From contig OY755040.1 in the NCBI GenBank assembly GCA_963576565.1, forward strand, positions 85,871,321 through 85,935,320: 64,000 bases of DNA, given 5' to 3'. A program made the position numbers and the translations under genes. Below are positions 33,796 to 46,020 of the stretch, in pieces; the stretch's first letter is position 1, and each line of letters opens with the position of its first letter. Below the pieces are notes generated by a model. It was not told where the DNA came from. It saw only the letters and a list, made by a program, of their open reading frames with translations, and made no database searches. The DNA is from Aspidapion aeneum. Taxonomy: Eukaryota > Arthropoda > Insecta > Coleoptera > Brentidae.

Positions 33796-34282
33796 ATATG
33801 TGAGTGGACCATGCAGCCCTTGTAGGCCTTTCACTGCGACCACCAGTGGGTCTATTGTGGCTCACTTTTGAGTGGTTTCTCACTACTGTATGTCTAATCC
33901 TCCAAAAAGGCCGACTGTTAGTTTGGGTGAGACACTGTTCAGATCTTCTGAGTCAATCTGAGGTTTACCGAAAGTGTTCTGACGTAAACGTGCAATAGCC
34001 GGACATTCGCACAGTACATACAGAGTCTACATTCGGTCTCTTCTGTTAGTCCCATTCTGTGCATGGGTACTCTCAGTCGACAGTGACCCGTAAAAAGACC
34101 AGTCACTATACGTATCTCCTGTCTGGTAAGTCCAATAATCTTCCTGGCTCTGTTTCTACAAGGTCCTTTAATGAACTCTTTAGATTGTGCCAGTTCTGGC
34201 CAGTTCTGCCAGTATTATTGGAAGCTATTCTCCATCCATTTTAATATGGTTGATTTAGCAGCATTGTATGATATCCCCAGGG
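33796..34282 (-). pseudogene. RNase H-bearing non-LTR element, 3' coding end
   Basis: Minus-strand sequence encodes the C-terminal region that follows RNase H in I/LOA-type elements: LFTGHCRLRVPMHRMGL then TEETECRLCMYC, a partial zinc-knuckle start, with stops and shifts. It is the continuation of the element at 37029-38750, cut off by insertion of the TIR element 34283-37028. Toward its left end, ATCATC/GAATCA repeats (33755-33795) may be the 3' tail. Confidence 0.7.
34276..34282. repeat. Target-site duplication, left (CCCAGGG)
   Basis: CCCAGGG precedes the TIR element. The same seven bases follow it at 37029-37035. Confidence 0.8.
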
Positions 34283-35149
34283 ACCCAATTCTTGAAATAA
34301 ATCCGTATACGGATTCGGCGAAACGTATACGGATATTCACCAGTCGAATTCTTGAAAGCTCGTATACGAGTTTTTCGGTCGGAAATAGAGTCGAGTGGTA
34401 AAGTCCACTCGAATCTCAATTTCCGTATACGAATCTGAGTGATCTAACCTAACATTTTTGTTTACTTTAATATATTTTTGGTGTTTGCTTAATTTTTCTT
34501 TATTTAAAAAAAACTGGGAGGGAGGTCTTCTGAAAAAAGACGCGATTTGGCAATAAAAGGGCTTGAGGACGCAAAGAGGTGGCCTCTAGTGACACTCAGT
34601 TTTTTTTAATTTCTTGGAAATGCCTTACTGGTGGGGGGGGGGGGAGAGTGAAAAATCCTGAATTTTTGCGTTAATAATTTATGAATGAACAGCTCTAAAA
34701 AAGAAAAATAATTAAAAAAATTACAACTTTGTAACACATTTTCAAGAAAAAATATATAAAAGGAGCGTTTCGGGAGGGACGGGGGGATTAAAAAGTTTCA
34801 ATAAAAATTTGAGTATTGTGCAATTTTTTTGTCTTATTTGTGTCTCTTTTAACACACTTTATCAACTATTTTGTGAGGCATTGATACCTCTTGATTCCGC
34901 CCTGGGTACAACGCCTTATCTTATTTTGCTCAATTTTTGGATAATATAAGGGCCCAACTCCTTCAAGTAGGAAAAGCCCCTGCATGTAAATAGTAAACCT
35001 AAACTTTTACCAGTTTCACTATTTTTTCTGACTTTCTATGTTGGCCAAAAATAAATATAAAATATAAAATATTATTTTTCTTTATTTACATTTCAAAGTA
35101 CATAATAAGTACTTACTGTCAAGTGCATTAAAAAACGCTATGCAATATG

Positions 35150-35775
35150 ACTACAGTGTGAGAACAAGCCAGTTGGAATAAACTTGCTAGTCGGTTAAAT
35201 TTAAGTTTTTTGAAAAAATCCAAGCACATGTTAACTGAGATTTTTAACCGGCAATATTTTTACAGAATATTTTTTGGACAGACCCCCAGAAAGGGGTCCA
35301 CTAGCATACAACTTGAAAGGGTATCATATAATTTTTTTAAATTAACAAAAAGGAAATTATTTCTATTTTTTTGTAATTTTTAGAGAATATAAGTGTCATT
35401 TAAAGTAAAACCTATAATTTTACTAAAATATAGGTGGTGGACCCCTGACAAGAGGTCCAGTAATACCAAAATTTTTTTTGCAACTGGTAGACTCTCTAGA
35501 CTTGTAGCACTTTGTTCAAAAACTAATAAAAAATGTTTTAATTTGACAGATTTCCAAAAAAAAGTGAACCATAATTTTTCTTTTTCAATAGGCTTTCCAA
35601 CAAGGTGCCACAAGTTTCATCTTGTTGGACCCCTTACTGGGGTTCTGTCCAAAAAAATTCATTAAAAATATTACTCATTAAAAATCTCAGTATGATGATT
35701 TTGGTGTATTCAAAAATTTTTTAATTTAACCTGCTAGAAAATGTATTCCAACTTGCTCGTTCTCACTGTATAAGC
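35150..35775. mobile_element. Nested fold-back/MITE-like element
   Basis: Left arm (about 35150-35300: acagtgtgagaacaagccag, then gacagacccccagaaagggg) is mirrored on the right (about 35615-35775: ggaccccttactggggttct, then ccaacttgctcgttctcact). Arms of about 145 bp are imperfect. Frames seen on both strands at 35380-35665 are in the loop and have no recognised domain. It lies wholly inside the TIR element. Confidence 0.75.
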
Positions 35776-36011
35776 TTTTACATAAGAAGTTGTAAATAAA
35801 ATCTATATGTTTGTGGCGGATTCATTTTACAAACACAACTTTTTCTGGGTATTACGCCACTAGTAAGGAAAAATTACTTTAAAAAATTATAAAAAACCAC
35901 TGCGTTTCTCCTAGAAAAATAAAAATCACTAATTTGTCAGTGGCTTTCTATAAAAATAAATAGTTGCCTAGTAAAACCTAAACCACTTATCTTTTAATTG
36001 AATTTGAATAC

Positions 36012-36049
36012 GCTACGTTTCGATTGCCAATCTACAATCGTTTTCAAGC
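36012..36049 (-). other. Degenerate hammerhead-like motif
   Basis: Minus strand reads TTGAAAA, then CGATTG-tagattgg-CAATCG, then AAACG. The stem and GAAA are as in hammerheads, but the CUGANGA box is altered at two positions. It could be a PLE end relic. Low confidence. Confidence 0.25.
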
Positions 36050-37028
36050 TTTTTATTTATATTTTGTCTCAAAATCTTAAATGTTTCTTGTTCAAATATA
36101 TTTTTTATTATTATATCGTTGACAAATTGTCAATATTCTGAAGTTGTATAATCTTTTTTACAATAAAAACTACAATAAACTTATTTTTATTTTACTTATA
36201 ATTTATTTAAAAAATTGCATCTGAGTATTTCTAGTAGGATCATCATTGCAACAGGACTGCTAGGCAAAAACTGCTTCACACCTCCAAAATGATCTTCATG
36301 TCTTCTCTGAGAAACCTGTAACAAAGTTTTTTCATTGAGTGTACCACAGCAGACCTCACTGGATCCGTATTACTGGCAGGATTTTTATATATGTCCTTGT
36401 TTATAACTTTTGAAAAACAAAGACATCTACAAAAATATTGTACATATTCAAATCAAATCATACTGATCATATGAGGGCTGCTTTAGTCTACAACAGTTTT
36501 TAATTTTTTTGGAGTTAATTGACAGGTAAAAACATTCAAATTTAAACAAAAAAATGGGTTTTTTGAACAAAGGTTACTGATTTTAATTTTTACCCCCAAA
36601 TTTCCATACTTCAAAGAGGTTAGATGCCCCTAGGCCCCAAATTTCCATTACTATAATTTGTTACTTACCGTTACCAATGATTACACAATCATTGCTGTTA
36701 CCAAAATAAAACACAGCTTCTTGTTCTATTAAAAAAAACATATCGTGAAAATAAATCACTCTTTAAAAAAAATTACAAAAACAAAAGATGTAATGTCAAT
36801 TTACTGTCAACCTTACTTCATCGTGGCAAGTTTAGGCGCACATACCGGCGTTAGTTTGGCAAAATTATACGAAAGCAGCGTTGCCAAGTAGTGTGGTCGA
36901 AAAAAAAGTCGTACACGGAATTGGCGTTCGAGTGGCATTCAAGAATAGCTATTTTTCCAAGCACTCGAAACTACCATTCGAATTTTACTCGTATACGACA
37001 AAAAATCCGAGTGGTTCAAGAATTGGCT

Positions 37029-37866
37029 CCCAGGGCTGGCTCGGGGCCGAAAAATTCGACAGATGCCGCTTCCCTCGCTGCTAGGTCTGCGGCCTCATTT
37101 CCCTCGTGCCGAGAATGCCCTGGTATCCATACTAATGACACATTCTTAGCGCTACCAAGCGCATTCAGCGAATCCTTATAGCTCCTCACGGTTCTCGATG
37201 AGACCGTATAGGAATCAAGCGCTCTTAAGGCTGCTTGACTGTCGGAGAAGATTTTTATTGTCCTGTTGGTCCATTCGTGGTCAGCAATCCACAGTTAAAT
37301 GGCTACGAGTTCGGCCTGAAATTAAGTAGCCAATTGGCCGAGACTATGTTTAATCTCGACTTTTTCTTGAATACTAACAACTCCAGATCCAACGCCCGAT
37401 GGCATTTTGGATCCGTCGGTATACCAGAAGCTATCCTTATTTAAAAAATTGGTCCTGTTTTTAACCAGTCCTCCCTCTCCGGGAGAATAATGTTGTATAG
37501 CTTTCTGCTGTACATCGTGTTGGGCATGACGTCGGATATCATTCCTAGAGTTGCATTCAACTCTTGTTTCCTTATTAGGGCTGTTGATATCACTTTGTTT
37601 GCCCTACCATCCTATTGGTTGGCTCTTATTCTGTATGTTGCTCTTCGTGCCTCCGCCTCTAAGAAAATGTGAAGCGGAGGTAAGTTTAGTAAGCATCCAA
37701 GCGCAGTCGAAGGGCTAGAGCTCATTGCGCTACATATGGCAAGACTGGCTTGTCGTTGTAAGCTGTTTAGTTTGGCCCTTGAGGTTCTTTGATGTCCCGT
37801 CTCGAACCAGACTATTGCGCCATACGCAATCATTGGTCCGATGACTGTTATATACAGCCAATACAT
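37029..37866 (-). pseudogene. RNase H and RT C-terminal region of non-LTR element
   Basis: Minus strand. From high to low coordinates: the RT thumb/connection (frame 37866-37612: GPMIAYGAIVWFE, LNSLQRQASLAICSAM), then an RNase H type I domain at about 37450-37050. That domain has SFWYTDGSKMPSGVGSG, FQAELVAI (one stop nearby), FSDSQAAL, and VWIPGHSRHEGNEAADLAA. All four RNase H acidic positions look present. This domain places the element in the I/LOA-type group, not jockey or CR1. The frame is interrupted by stops. Confidence 0.88.
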
Positions 37867-38750
37867 TTGTTTGGGGCTAGTGCCCTAGGTTTTTCCGCAA
37901 ACTCTTTTGCACGTCCATAAGGACAGTGTGGCTTTGCGGGTTACTTTTTCCATATTTGCATTCCAGGTAAGAGTTTTATCTAGAGTGATCCCTAGGTATT
38001 TCCCCTCTGATGCAAATTGAATTCTTTCACCGTTAAGCTCCGGAGGAGTCAGGAAATCAAGCTTTTTTTTTGTTTTGCTGGGATTTATAGACATCTGTTC
38101 CCTGTCACACCAGTCTTTTACCGTGTTTATTACTTCTTGTATCTTTCCGGAGAATTCGCTCTCTGGAATGTCTCTAATGATTGCTCCGACGTCATCCACA
38201 TATCACATTACCTTTACATCCAGCGATTCCAAGATGGCAAGAAGATCATCGACCAGTAGAAACCACAAGAGGGAAAACAAAGCTCCTCCTTGTGGACAGC
38301 CTCTAGCAGCTCTGAAACTTACCATCTCATCGTTAAGAGTTGTTTCAATCACTCGATTCTCGAGTGTGCACCTAATGAGATGGTGGATTCTATTCCTCTG
38401 GCGCACGCTGATTCAAAGAAGGAATTGGGTAGTGCATTGTTAAATGCTCCTTCTATATCAAGAAAAACGCCTACTGCGACGCCTTTTGCATCGAGGGTTT
38501 CCTTGATTTTTCCAACAAGGTTGTTTAAAGCTAGTTTTGTTGACTTTCCTGCTTGGTATGCATATTGGTTTGCATTGAGCGGGTGGGCCATTAAGGCGAC
38601 ACCTCTGATATGTGCGTCTATTATCTTTTCCAAGCCTTTCAAGAGAAAATAGGTGAGGCTTATGGACCGAAGCGATTTTGGAATTACCGGATACTCTCGA
38701 AATATTAAAAACAACGATTAAATCGCTGAAGGATGATTTGTTCGACAAAT
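37867..38750 (-). pseudogene. Reverse transcriptase of RNase H-bearing non-LTR element
   Basis: Minus-strand RT. LTYFLLKGLEKIIDAHIRG, NQYAYQAGKSTKLALNNLV and motif A VGVFLDIEGAFNNA lie in 38714-38349. A frame change leads to 38406-38203 with motif B RGCPQGGALFSLLW and LVDDLLAIL. One TGA stop separates this from motif C, YVDDVGAII, and the rest of the palm (38199-37885; KYLGITLDKTLTWNANM). The sequence stops matching at about 38750, so endonuclease and ORF1 are absent (5'-truncated). Several disabling changes. Confidence 0.9.
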
Positions 38751-38774
38751 ACTTCTCTTCTTAATGATGCAACC

Positions 38775-39740
38775 GTTGCTGAAGATGAATATATTAAACA
38801 AATAAACGATGGGTTACCATTAATAAGCTAAAAAAACTTGTTGACGAACAAAAATTATTAATAAACAAAATCAGCAAACCTAAAACGTTATCAATCGCTA
38901 TACAAACGGAACAACAACTAACAAACAAATCTACTCAGACTATTGAAAACTATAAGGATGCATCTTTTCAGACTGAAATTATGACTGTTGCTATTGATAT
39001 GGAAAGGCAAACTAGTTTAAGTGTACAAACCGTGATGTCACAGACAGAAAAAAATAAATTAATTTGACAACGCATCTCAAACTGATCTGCATTTAGTTAC
39101 TGAAATTTTAAATAATAGGTTATTAACAAGCATAGAGGTGCTTGAAGCAGAAAAAATATCTTATATTTCGGAGTTGACAACTTTAAAAAATCAAGCATAT
39201 CCAGATATTGATCCTAATTCAAAAAATAGAGACCCAGTAGTCTTGTAACCTCAATTTAAACTATCATTAATTGTTGTAACTGATCAATTTGGAAAATATT
39301 TATACGCAACACTTGACAATCTTATGGGATCTGACTTTAAAATTCAAATAATCTGCTAACCTTATGCGGCATTTAAACAAATTGTTGAAAACATGGATGC
39401 AAAAAATATGCATCTAACTGACAAGGACTATGTTATATTACTAACTATAAGTTCCAACGATGATGATATTTCAAAAAACGATGTGACTGATTTTGTAGAT
39501 GCATTTTTCTATACAAATATAATATTTTGTCCCTTGCCTAATAATTTTTCTTCACCTAATATCAGCAAAATAAGACATTTCTCAGGTAAATTACGATTTA
39601 AAAACAATAGCAACAAATATTAAAACTTTGATATTGAAGATAAATTTAAATCAGATGAATTTGTGTATAGGCAATTTTATTTAAATAAAAAAGGACTTAT
39701 TAAACTTGTACGGTTTCTTAAAGTAGCATTTTCATAGGAA
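38775..39740 (+). pseudogene. ORF1-like region of CR1-type element with QT-motif array
   Basis: Plus strand, directly upstream of the endonuclease of the next element, in the position of ORF1. Translation of 38885-39110 gives short motifs repeated every 10-17 residues: AIQTE, STQTI, SFQTE, SVQTV, SQTE and, after a stop, ASQTD. KSTQT fits the known dynein light chain LC8 binding consensus. The region 39393-39623 is open (MHLTDKDYVILLTISSNDDD) but unrecognised. Frames are broken by stops. Attribution to ORF1 rests on position; no esterase or RRM domain was seen. Confidence 0.5.
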
Positions 39741-39999
39741 CCAATTTAGCAATCTTATTTATCTTAATACTAATGAGCCAATAATAGATATATCTCACAA
39801 TATAAGTACATTAGAAATTATTAGATGATTCAATTGCAGATAACATTTCTTCTCATGAGAATGAGTCATTGTTCATAAGTGAACTGTTTAATTTTGACGA
39901 AAGTGATGATATACTAACCACATCTAGTGGTTCTCACCAGGTAAATGAACCTTTTTTAGAAACGAATCGTCAGTCATTAATAATAGTATAATATCAACT

Positions 40000-40713
40000 G
40001 ACATTTATTGTGTAAATATAAATAGTCTAATGGCAGATGGACGCAAGAATATATTAGTAGAATGCTTAGAACCAATTTATCCTGCAGTTGTAGTTTCAAC
40101 GGAAACATGTGTGACGGAAAATATTAAAGATTTTGAAATAGCCATAGATGGTTACAACGTGTTACGGTGTGATTCCAACAGTAGAAAGACTGGAGGAATC
40201 ATAGTATATGTGCGCGGTGATATTGAAGTTAAAAATAATGAGGTTATTTTTTTGGATGCTATTTATTGGTGTTTGTCCATAGAATGATCACTATATAAGT
40301 CAAATTGGACAACAGTATCACTCTACAGATCACCAAGTTCTTCTTATCCCCTTTTTCTGAATGCTTTTGAGGATTGGTGCAGTTAACTGTTAGTTGATAA
40401 CAAAAAAATTATCCTTGTGGGAGATTTTAATATTAATGTTTCTTTTGACTCATTTTATAGCATTAGGTTAAAAAATATACTAGTTTTGTACGGCTTGATC
40501 CAAATAGTTGATACTTCTACTCGAGTAACGGACACTAGTGAAACTATTATAGATTTAGTAATAACGAACTGCGATACTGTAACATGCTCAGTAAATAAAA
40601 CTCCTAAAATTACTGATCATTTTAGCGCTTCGGTTTATAGAAAATTATCAGGAAAATCATCGAAGATAAAAATAACACAAAATTTATTAGGAGTTTTAAA
40701 AGTGATAATTTAA
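40000..40713 (+). pseudogene. AP-type endonuclease of CR1-like element
   Basis: N-terminal endonuclease of a non-LTR ORF2, which would nick target DNA. Visible: VNINSLMADGRKNILVECL, VVVSTETCVTENI (usual Trp after ET replaced by Cys), GYNVLRCDSNSRKTGGII, TVSLYRSPSSSYP, IILVGDFNIN, and TRVTDTSETIIDLVI, then ITDHFSASV with the catalytic Asp-His. A stop at about 40285 and another at about 40386 split it. It continues into the linker and RT downstream. Confidence 0.85.
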
Positions 40714-41330
40714 ATATCATTTGCAGAATCGAATGTGACTGGCCATTGGATAGTGTTGACGTTAATTTAATATACGAGAATATAATCAATTATTGTGGTG
40801 AAATTGTAAACAAAGTTTGTCCTATTAAAGAGATACGAGTAAGAGGTAATGATCTACCATGGTATTATTCTGAAGTGCCTACTGCGGCAAAAAAGAGGGA
40901 TGATGCTTTTAAAAAGTTTCATAAATGTATTGGAACCAATAGGGGCACCCTATGGAATATCTATAAACTAAAAAGAAACACAGTTGTTGAATTACTAAAA
41001 CGTAAAAAATCAAATTACTTTGAAGAACAAATCGATGGGTATTTACATAATAGTAAAATAATGTGGAAAACTCTGAAAACATTACTTAAATCTAACAATA
41101 GCCAATTCACTAATAAAAGCATCATCTTCTCCAACAGTGGCACTGATAAAATAGTTTCAGGTGATCAACAAATTTCAGAAAAATTTAATGGGTATTTTAT
41201 TGACAGTGTAAGTGCAATTGTTGAAGGTATAGGTGCTGTTGATGAGACTTTAATGAGTTTTTTAAGTTATCATTGGACGACCTTAGACTAATTTTGGCAT
41301 CATTTGACAATAAATATAATCCAATAGTCG
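40714..41330 (+). pseudogene. CR1-like element, endonuclease-RT linker
   Basis: Open from 40746 to 41291: NDLPWYYSEVPTAAKKRDDA, KKSNYFEEQIDGY, MWKTLKTLLKS, ISEKFNGYFIDSV. These match the linker typical of CR1/jockey-group ORF2 proteins. A stop at 41291 precedes the RT. Confidence 0.8.
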
Positions 41331-42548
41331 TGCCTTATTCTAAAATGTTAAAAAATGTAAGCCAGGTAATTGGACACGTTCTACTACACTTTGTTAATAC
41401 GTCTTTATAGACACTGGGAAATTCCCAGACTTACTTAAAACTAGCAGGATAGTACCAATTCCAAAAATTAAAAATTCAAACTTGGCTCAAAATTTTAGAC
41501 CGATTAATACTCTACCGCAAATTGAAAAAATGTTGGAAGTAGCAGCACACAATCAACTTGTACACTACTTTACTAGTAACAATATTCTCATTGAAAACCA
41601 GTCTGGCTTTAGAGCAAAACATTCTTGTGAAACTGCTCAAGAGAGCATTTGAAACTATAGAAAGAGACATTCTTTAAAAAAAGTTAAACCATTATGGAGT
41701 AGATCTCAAGTAACTGTAATTAATAAGTCAGAATCTACATTGAGATATAATACGAAAGGGGTTCCTCAGGGTAGTGTTTTGGGTCCATTATTTTTTATTA
41801 TTTACTTTAATGATATAGCATATCAATTACACGTCGATTTTTTAAAATTACTCTTGCAATTCAAAAACTAAATCAACAGTTAACATTAGTTTCAGAATAT
41901 CTTAAACTCAACAAACTTAAGCTTAATGTATCTAAAACTAAAGCTATGGTTATCTCTAAACAACATATGTATAAAAAGCTTAATTTGGATGAGATTAATA
42001 TATGCATAGATGGAGAAAAAATAGAAATAGTTGATAGTTTTAAGTATCTAGGGTTTATGTTACATAGAACATTAAGCCTTAAACGTCATTTTGAATATGT
42101 TTATAAAAAAATATCCAAAAAACTTTATTTTCTCTCCAGAGTTACCAAAAATCTAACCGCACGTACATCAATTACAATTTACAAAACAATAATCCAGCCG
42201 CATTTTGACTACTGTGCTGTATTACATTTCTTTGATAACACCTGTAAAGAAACACTGCATAAGTTACAAAATAAAGGGATGAGAACAATTTTAAGATGTA
42301 ACAGACTAACAGCAATAAAAACGATGTTAAATGCTTTGGGCTGGATGTCGGTTTCGTTTCGTCTAAGGTATTTTATGTATGTATTTATTTTTAACATTTT
42401 AAATAATGTACACCCGCCATACTTTAACAAATTTATTAAATTTAATATTGATGTGCATAATTATCCTACAAGAAATAGAAACAATTTGTATATACCAAGG
42501 GTTCAAACAGCAATGTGTGACAATTCTACTACTACTATGTCGGTTTAG
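41331..42548 (+). pseudogene. CR1-like reverse transcriptase, internally deleted
   Basis: RT of the same element. Present: GKFPDLLKTSRIVPIPK, NFRPINTLPQIEKMLE, NQSGFRAKHSCETA, then motif B GVPQGSVLGPLFFIIY. Motif A with its Asp is missing after CETA, and the (F/Y)ADD box is missing between the HVDF segment and KITLAIQKLNQQL, so two deletions removed catalytic parts. The last frame (41946-42548) has SFKYLGFMLHRTLSLKRHF, IIQPHFDYCAVLHF and LQNKGMRTILRCNR, typical of CR1-group C-termini. Inactive. Confidence 0.87.
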
Positions 42549-42573
42549 AACGTTTTTCTACGTTGTCCGACGC

Positions 42574-43110
42574 CTATTCTCTGATGAACCTCCTTCGATC
42601 CTGACAATTATCCTCTGTCAGATTTTTTTGACTCATTGATCTTTGGATTGACGGTTGCCATTCTAGTTTAGGACGCCCTCTTTTTCTGCGCCTTATTGGT
42701 TGCCATTCTAGGACTTGCTTTGGTAATCTTTCGTCGTTCATCCGTTGTACATGGCCATACCATATCAGTTGCCTTTTAGTGATGTCATCCGTTATGCTTC
42801 CCTCGATTCCCATTATTTCTTTTATGATCTCATTTCTTATGTGATCTATTCTAGATATTCTCATTGATCTTCTTATTGCATCCATTTCGACACTTTCCAT
42901 TTTTGTTTTGTATTTTTCTGTTACGCGACAAGTCTTTATTCCATACAACAGCGTGCTTTTGACCATTGTTTCATATATGTTAAATTTTACATTCTTTTTT
43001 ATCTCTCTGCTCCATAAAATACTGTTAAGACATCCAATAACTTTTTTTGCTTTTTGCATAAGTACTGTGTCTTGTCCACGTTCACTGTTAATCCCCACTT
43101 TTGGTATTCT
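42574..43110 (-). pseudogene. RTE-like non-LTR element, C-terminal RT fragment
   Basis: Minus strand, tail-to-tail with the CR1-like element. NSILWSREIKKNVKFNIYE, LLYGIKTCRVTEKYK, MDAIRRSMRISRIDHIRN, LIWYGHVQRMNDERLPKQV and RRRKRGRPKLEW form the C-terminal region of a type very common in insect genomes. The fragment is open for 174 residues but lacks RT motifs A-C and the endonuclease. It is a severely 5'-truncated copy. Confidence 0.8.
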
Positions 43111-44285
43111 TCTGTTAACTTTCTTTATTTGTTAAGAGTTATGAGAGCATAATAATCTACCGTATAAAGTAAAAAGTAGCCAATATTAATATTTTTAAAA
43201 AACAAGTAAGACAGTTTTTAGAATAATCGTTTTAAACAAACAAGTCTATTAGGGTCATCGCAGTTTTAACAATAGTTTTTTTTTTAATTTTCTTTTCTGT
43301 TTGTTTGTTTTTGATTGATGTATTATGATTCCTAGAAAGTAACTTAATATCACTCAAGTGGAACATAATTTGTACTTTTGTTATATTTGTAATTGTATTA
43401 TTAGATTATGTTGTATTAGGATCTTTAAAAACAAAAATAAAGAGTTATTATTACAATTAAAAACAAGAAAAATAGTTTAAAAAACAATCTAAGTAAGTAA
43501 GTTGGGTTTAGTGACTGTTTTAGGGGCCGGATATTCTACACTAACAAATAGAACACTATAGTGGCGTTTTAAGTGACACTTTTAAATGGTGCAAGATCTT
43601 TAGTGACCACTAACACTAAAGTGTGACCCTAAACGCTTGGTGCGAGTGGCTATAAGCTTTTCTTGAAAATCAAGGCTCGCAATTAAAGACAATTTTTTCC
43701 TTCCCTCCTCTGGAAATATCTAAAACACCACAACTTCAAATTAATGCGAAAATTGCTAAAAATGTAATTACAATAAAATTAGCATTGAGATATAAATAAA
43801 TGGTAAGATTAATATACTCAAACAAATAATATAAATAAAACTGAAGCGTAAGAAACTAAAAAATTTTTATTGACCGATTCGCAGGATCTAAAATAATTCA
43901 GGATTTCAATTCAACGGTCAGGAAAATAATATCTGTCTGAAAGTCCCAAAAATCATTGAATTTGAGACAGTGTGTAAACGGCGCGGCGTGAGCCCAATAT
44001 TTTTATAAGTGATAGAGGAGGCAAATTTAAGAAAAAAGTTTGTATTACATATGGGTCAAAAACTTTTGTTGTCCAGATACAAAGCATCAAAATTTACGAT
44101 CTTTTGAAATTTTTTGGATAAAACTTTTTTTTTAATGCAGTAAAACATGAAATTCGGTAAAGTTATGAGAAGAGCAATAATTAGATATTATTATGCGGTC
44201 AATTTGTTCAGGAAAAAACTGTCTTTCCTATAAAGTTTTGTTATTGTCATATTCATACTTTTTTAAAAGATTAAGTAAGTTTAAA
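43111..44285. other. Gene-free AT-rich region
   Basis: No coding signal. Around 43555-43660 several agtgacac/gtgtcac type words give weak self-complementarity. Confidence 0.45.
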
Positions 44286-44289
44286 AAAA

Positions 44290-44625
44290 TTAATCGATCC
44301 ATGATGAATCTGATACCTTGCTAGCTAGCCTATTAGCACATTTCAAGTGAAGGCATGATATATCAGCCTTGAAAGCAGTTTTTTGTAAATATCTCAGAAT
44401 GTAAAGCTTTTACGAAGTTTTTGATTATAACACTAATTATTGAGCAAAATGTAATCTACTAAACTCTCAACACCGTATATTGATAAGATGCGCGGTTAAA
44501 AAGTTATCATTTTTTAAATTATTTTATTGTCAAAAAACTGTCATTAGCATTAATGGATTTTGACCAAAATCTAATTAGCTCGATAAAGCGTCGAACACTA
44601 TTTTCACGTTGAGCGGTAAGAGCTA
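44290..44625 (-). repeat. Dispersed repeat family R-A, copy 2 (part 1)
   Basis: Inverse of 30420-30700: ccatgatgaatctgatacct, gtaaatatctcagaatgtaa, gaccaaaatctaattagctc, gtcgaacactattttcacgt. A second part (45190-45260) is separated by the CA microsatellite and about 300 bp. Confidence 0.7.
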
Positions 44626-44630
44626 TCATG

Positions 44631-44876
<246 letters not shown>

Positions 44877-44914
44877 ACAGACATCATGACGATATTGCTA
44901 AGATAGATCAAAAC

Positions 44915-45170
44915 TGCCGTGCAAAGCAGAAACCTAGTAAGTCAAAAACTAGTGTTTTGGGAAATAGAGTTTGAAGTTTATTTAACTACATACTAACTAT
45001 AGTTTATTTAACTACATACTAGATACATAACTTCCTTGTTTTTCAAGATATCCACATTCTAGAAAAACTGGCTGGCGCCGTTTTTTACAGCGATTTCAAT
45101 GATATAAAAATCTCATTTTCGAGTAAGTCGAGTTACTAGGTTTTTGCTTTGCACAGCAGAAAATACACCC
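44915..45170. repeat. Small inverted repeat
   Basis: gtgcaaagcagaaacctagt (about 44919) is mirrored by ttactaggtttttgctttgc (about 45133). Inside, gtttatttaactacatacta occurs twice in direct orientation (44974 and 45002). Confidence 0.6.
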
Positions 45171-45189
45171 AAATAACACATTTTTAAAG

Positions 45190-45265
45190 TTATCTCAAAA
45201 AAAAATGTTTTGTCGAAAATAATACTCTAACCATTGCTACGCGGGTAGGAAAGTAAAAATTACCA
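45190..45265 (-). repeat. Dispersed repeat family R-A, copy 2 (part 2)
   Basis: gtcgaaaataatactctaac and cattgctacgcgggtaggaa are the inverse of the 30330-30370 segment. Confidence 0.65.
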
Positions 45266-45554
45266 ATTTTTGGAAGGTAATGTCATAGATGAGTTTGAAT
45301 AAAATTATTTGATTAGGATGTCATTTTGTCAAAAAAAGGACATTTTCGAATCATACAGGCAGTAACTCTGAAATGACTATTTCAAAATAAGAAAAAAGTT
45401 ATAGTTGTATTGGTGTAGCGTATTCGTTGTATTTGGCCAAATATTGGGTGTATTTGCAAATATTTTAAACCCGCCATCCACACACAAGAACGAAATTAGC
45501 AAACAACTCAAACATGCAAATTATGTTTGCTTATTCGCAAACTACTTAACAAGA

Positions 45555-46020
45555 ACGTGGCTGAAGTTAGCTTGGGATTGGGATTTCAATCTGCGGTAAA
45601 TTACAGTCGACCAGAAAATATTGCCTAAATGTGGTTTAAATAAAATCAATTGACTTTTATGATAGAAAATTGTTAGGTTTAATCAGTTTATAGCAAAAAA
45701 AAATTAAATCGGAATTATTACACCCCGTGGCCCAAAAAAAACCTTGGTAACATATAAATTTCAAACTTTTTAAAAATTTGTGTATTTAAAAAAATAATGG
45801 TTGTCAGATATTTCTTGTGACCAGGTATGAGTATGAGAGATCTGAAAAAATCTGCCTAACCCAGGTAATAAAGATAAGGTCCAGATCTGCTACAGGGTGA
45901 GCTCATAAACTATTATAGATTTGTTAAAAAATTCTAGTTTTCTACTTAGCAATAAAAAGTTGAAAATAGACCAAACAACATACTATTAACGGATAATATC
46001 AAATTTAGGTTCAGGGGGTG
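45555..46020 (+). repeat. Left arm of the giant inverted repeat
   Basis: Single-copy-looking sequence matched in inverse order by 53510-53989. Its inner end already contains satellite-like words (gctacagggtgagctc, gtgagctacagggtgatata), so the satellite may derive from the arm. Confidence 0.85.

Larger units (their letters stand above)
34283..37028. mobile_element. 2.75-kb TIR DNA element, class unknown
   Basis: Left end ACCCAATTCTTGAA and the inverse of the right end AGCCAATTCTTGAA agree at 13 of 14 positions. Sub-terminal CGTATACG palindromes occur several times within the first 160 bp and again near the right end (about 36990), with gagtgg/ccactc words. A 7-bp duplication flanks it. No transposase frame was recognised. 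The interior is AT-rich, has a poly-G run (about 34631-34645), and hosts a smaller fold-back element at 35150-35775. It interrupts a non-LTR retrotransposon. Confidence 0.8.

Noticed and set aside
36881..38652. Plus-strand frames over 36.9-38.7 kb
   Set aside because: Antisense to the minus-strand non-LTR RT/RNase H, where the motifs are clear.
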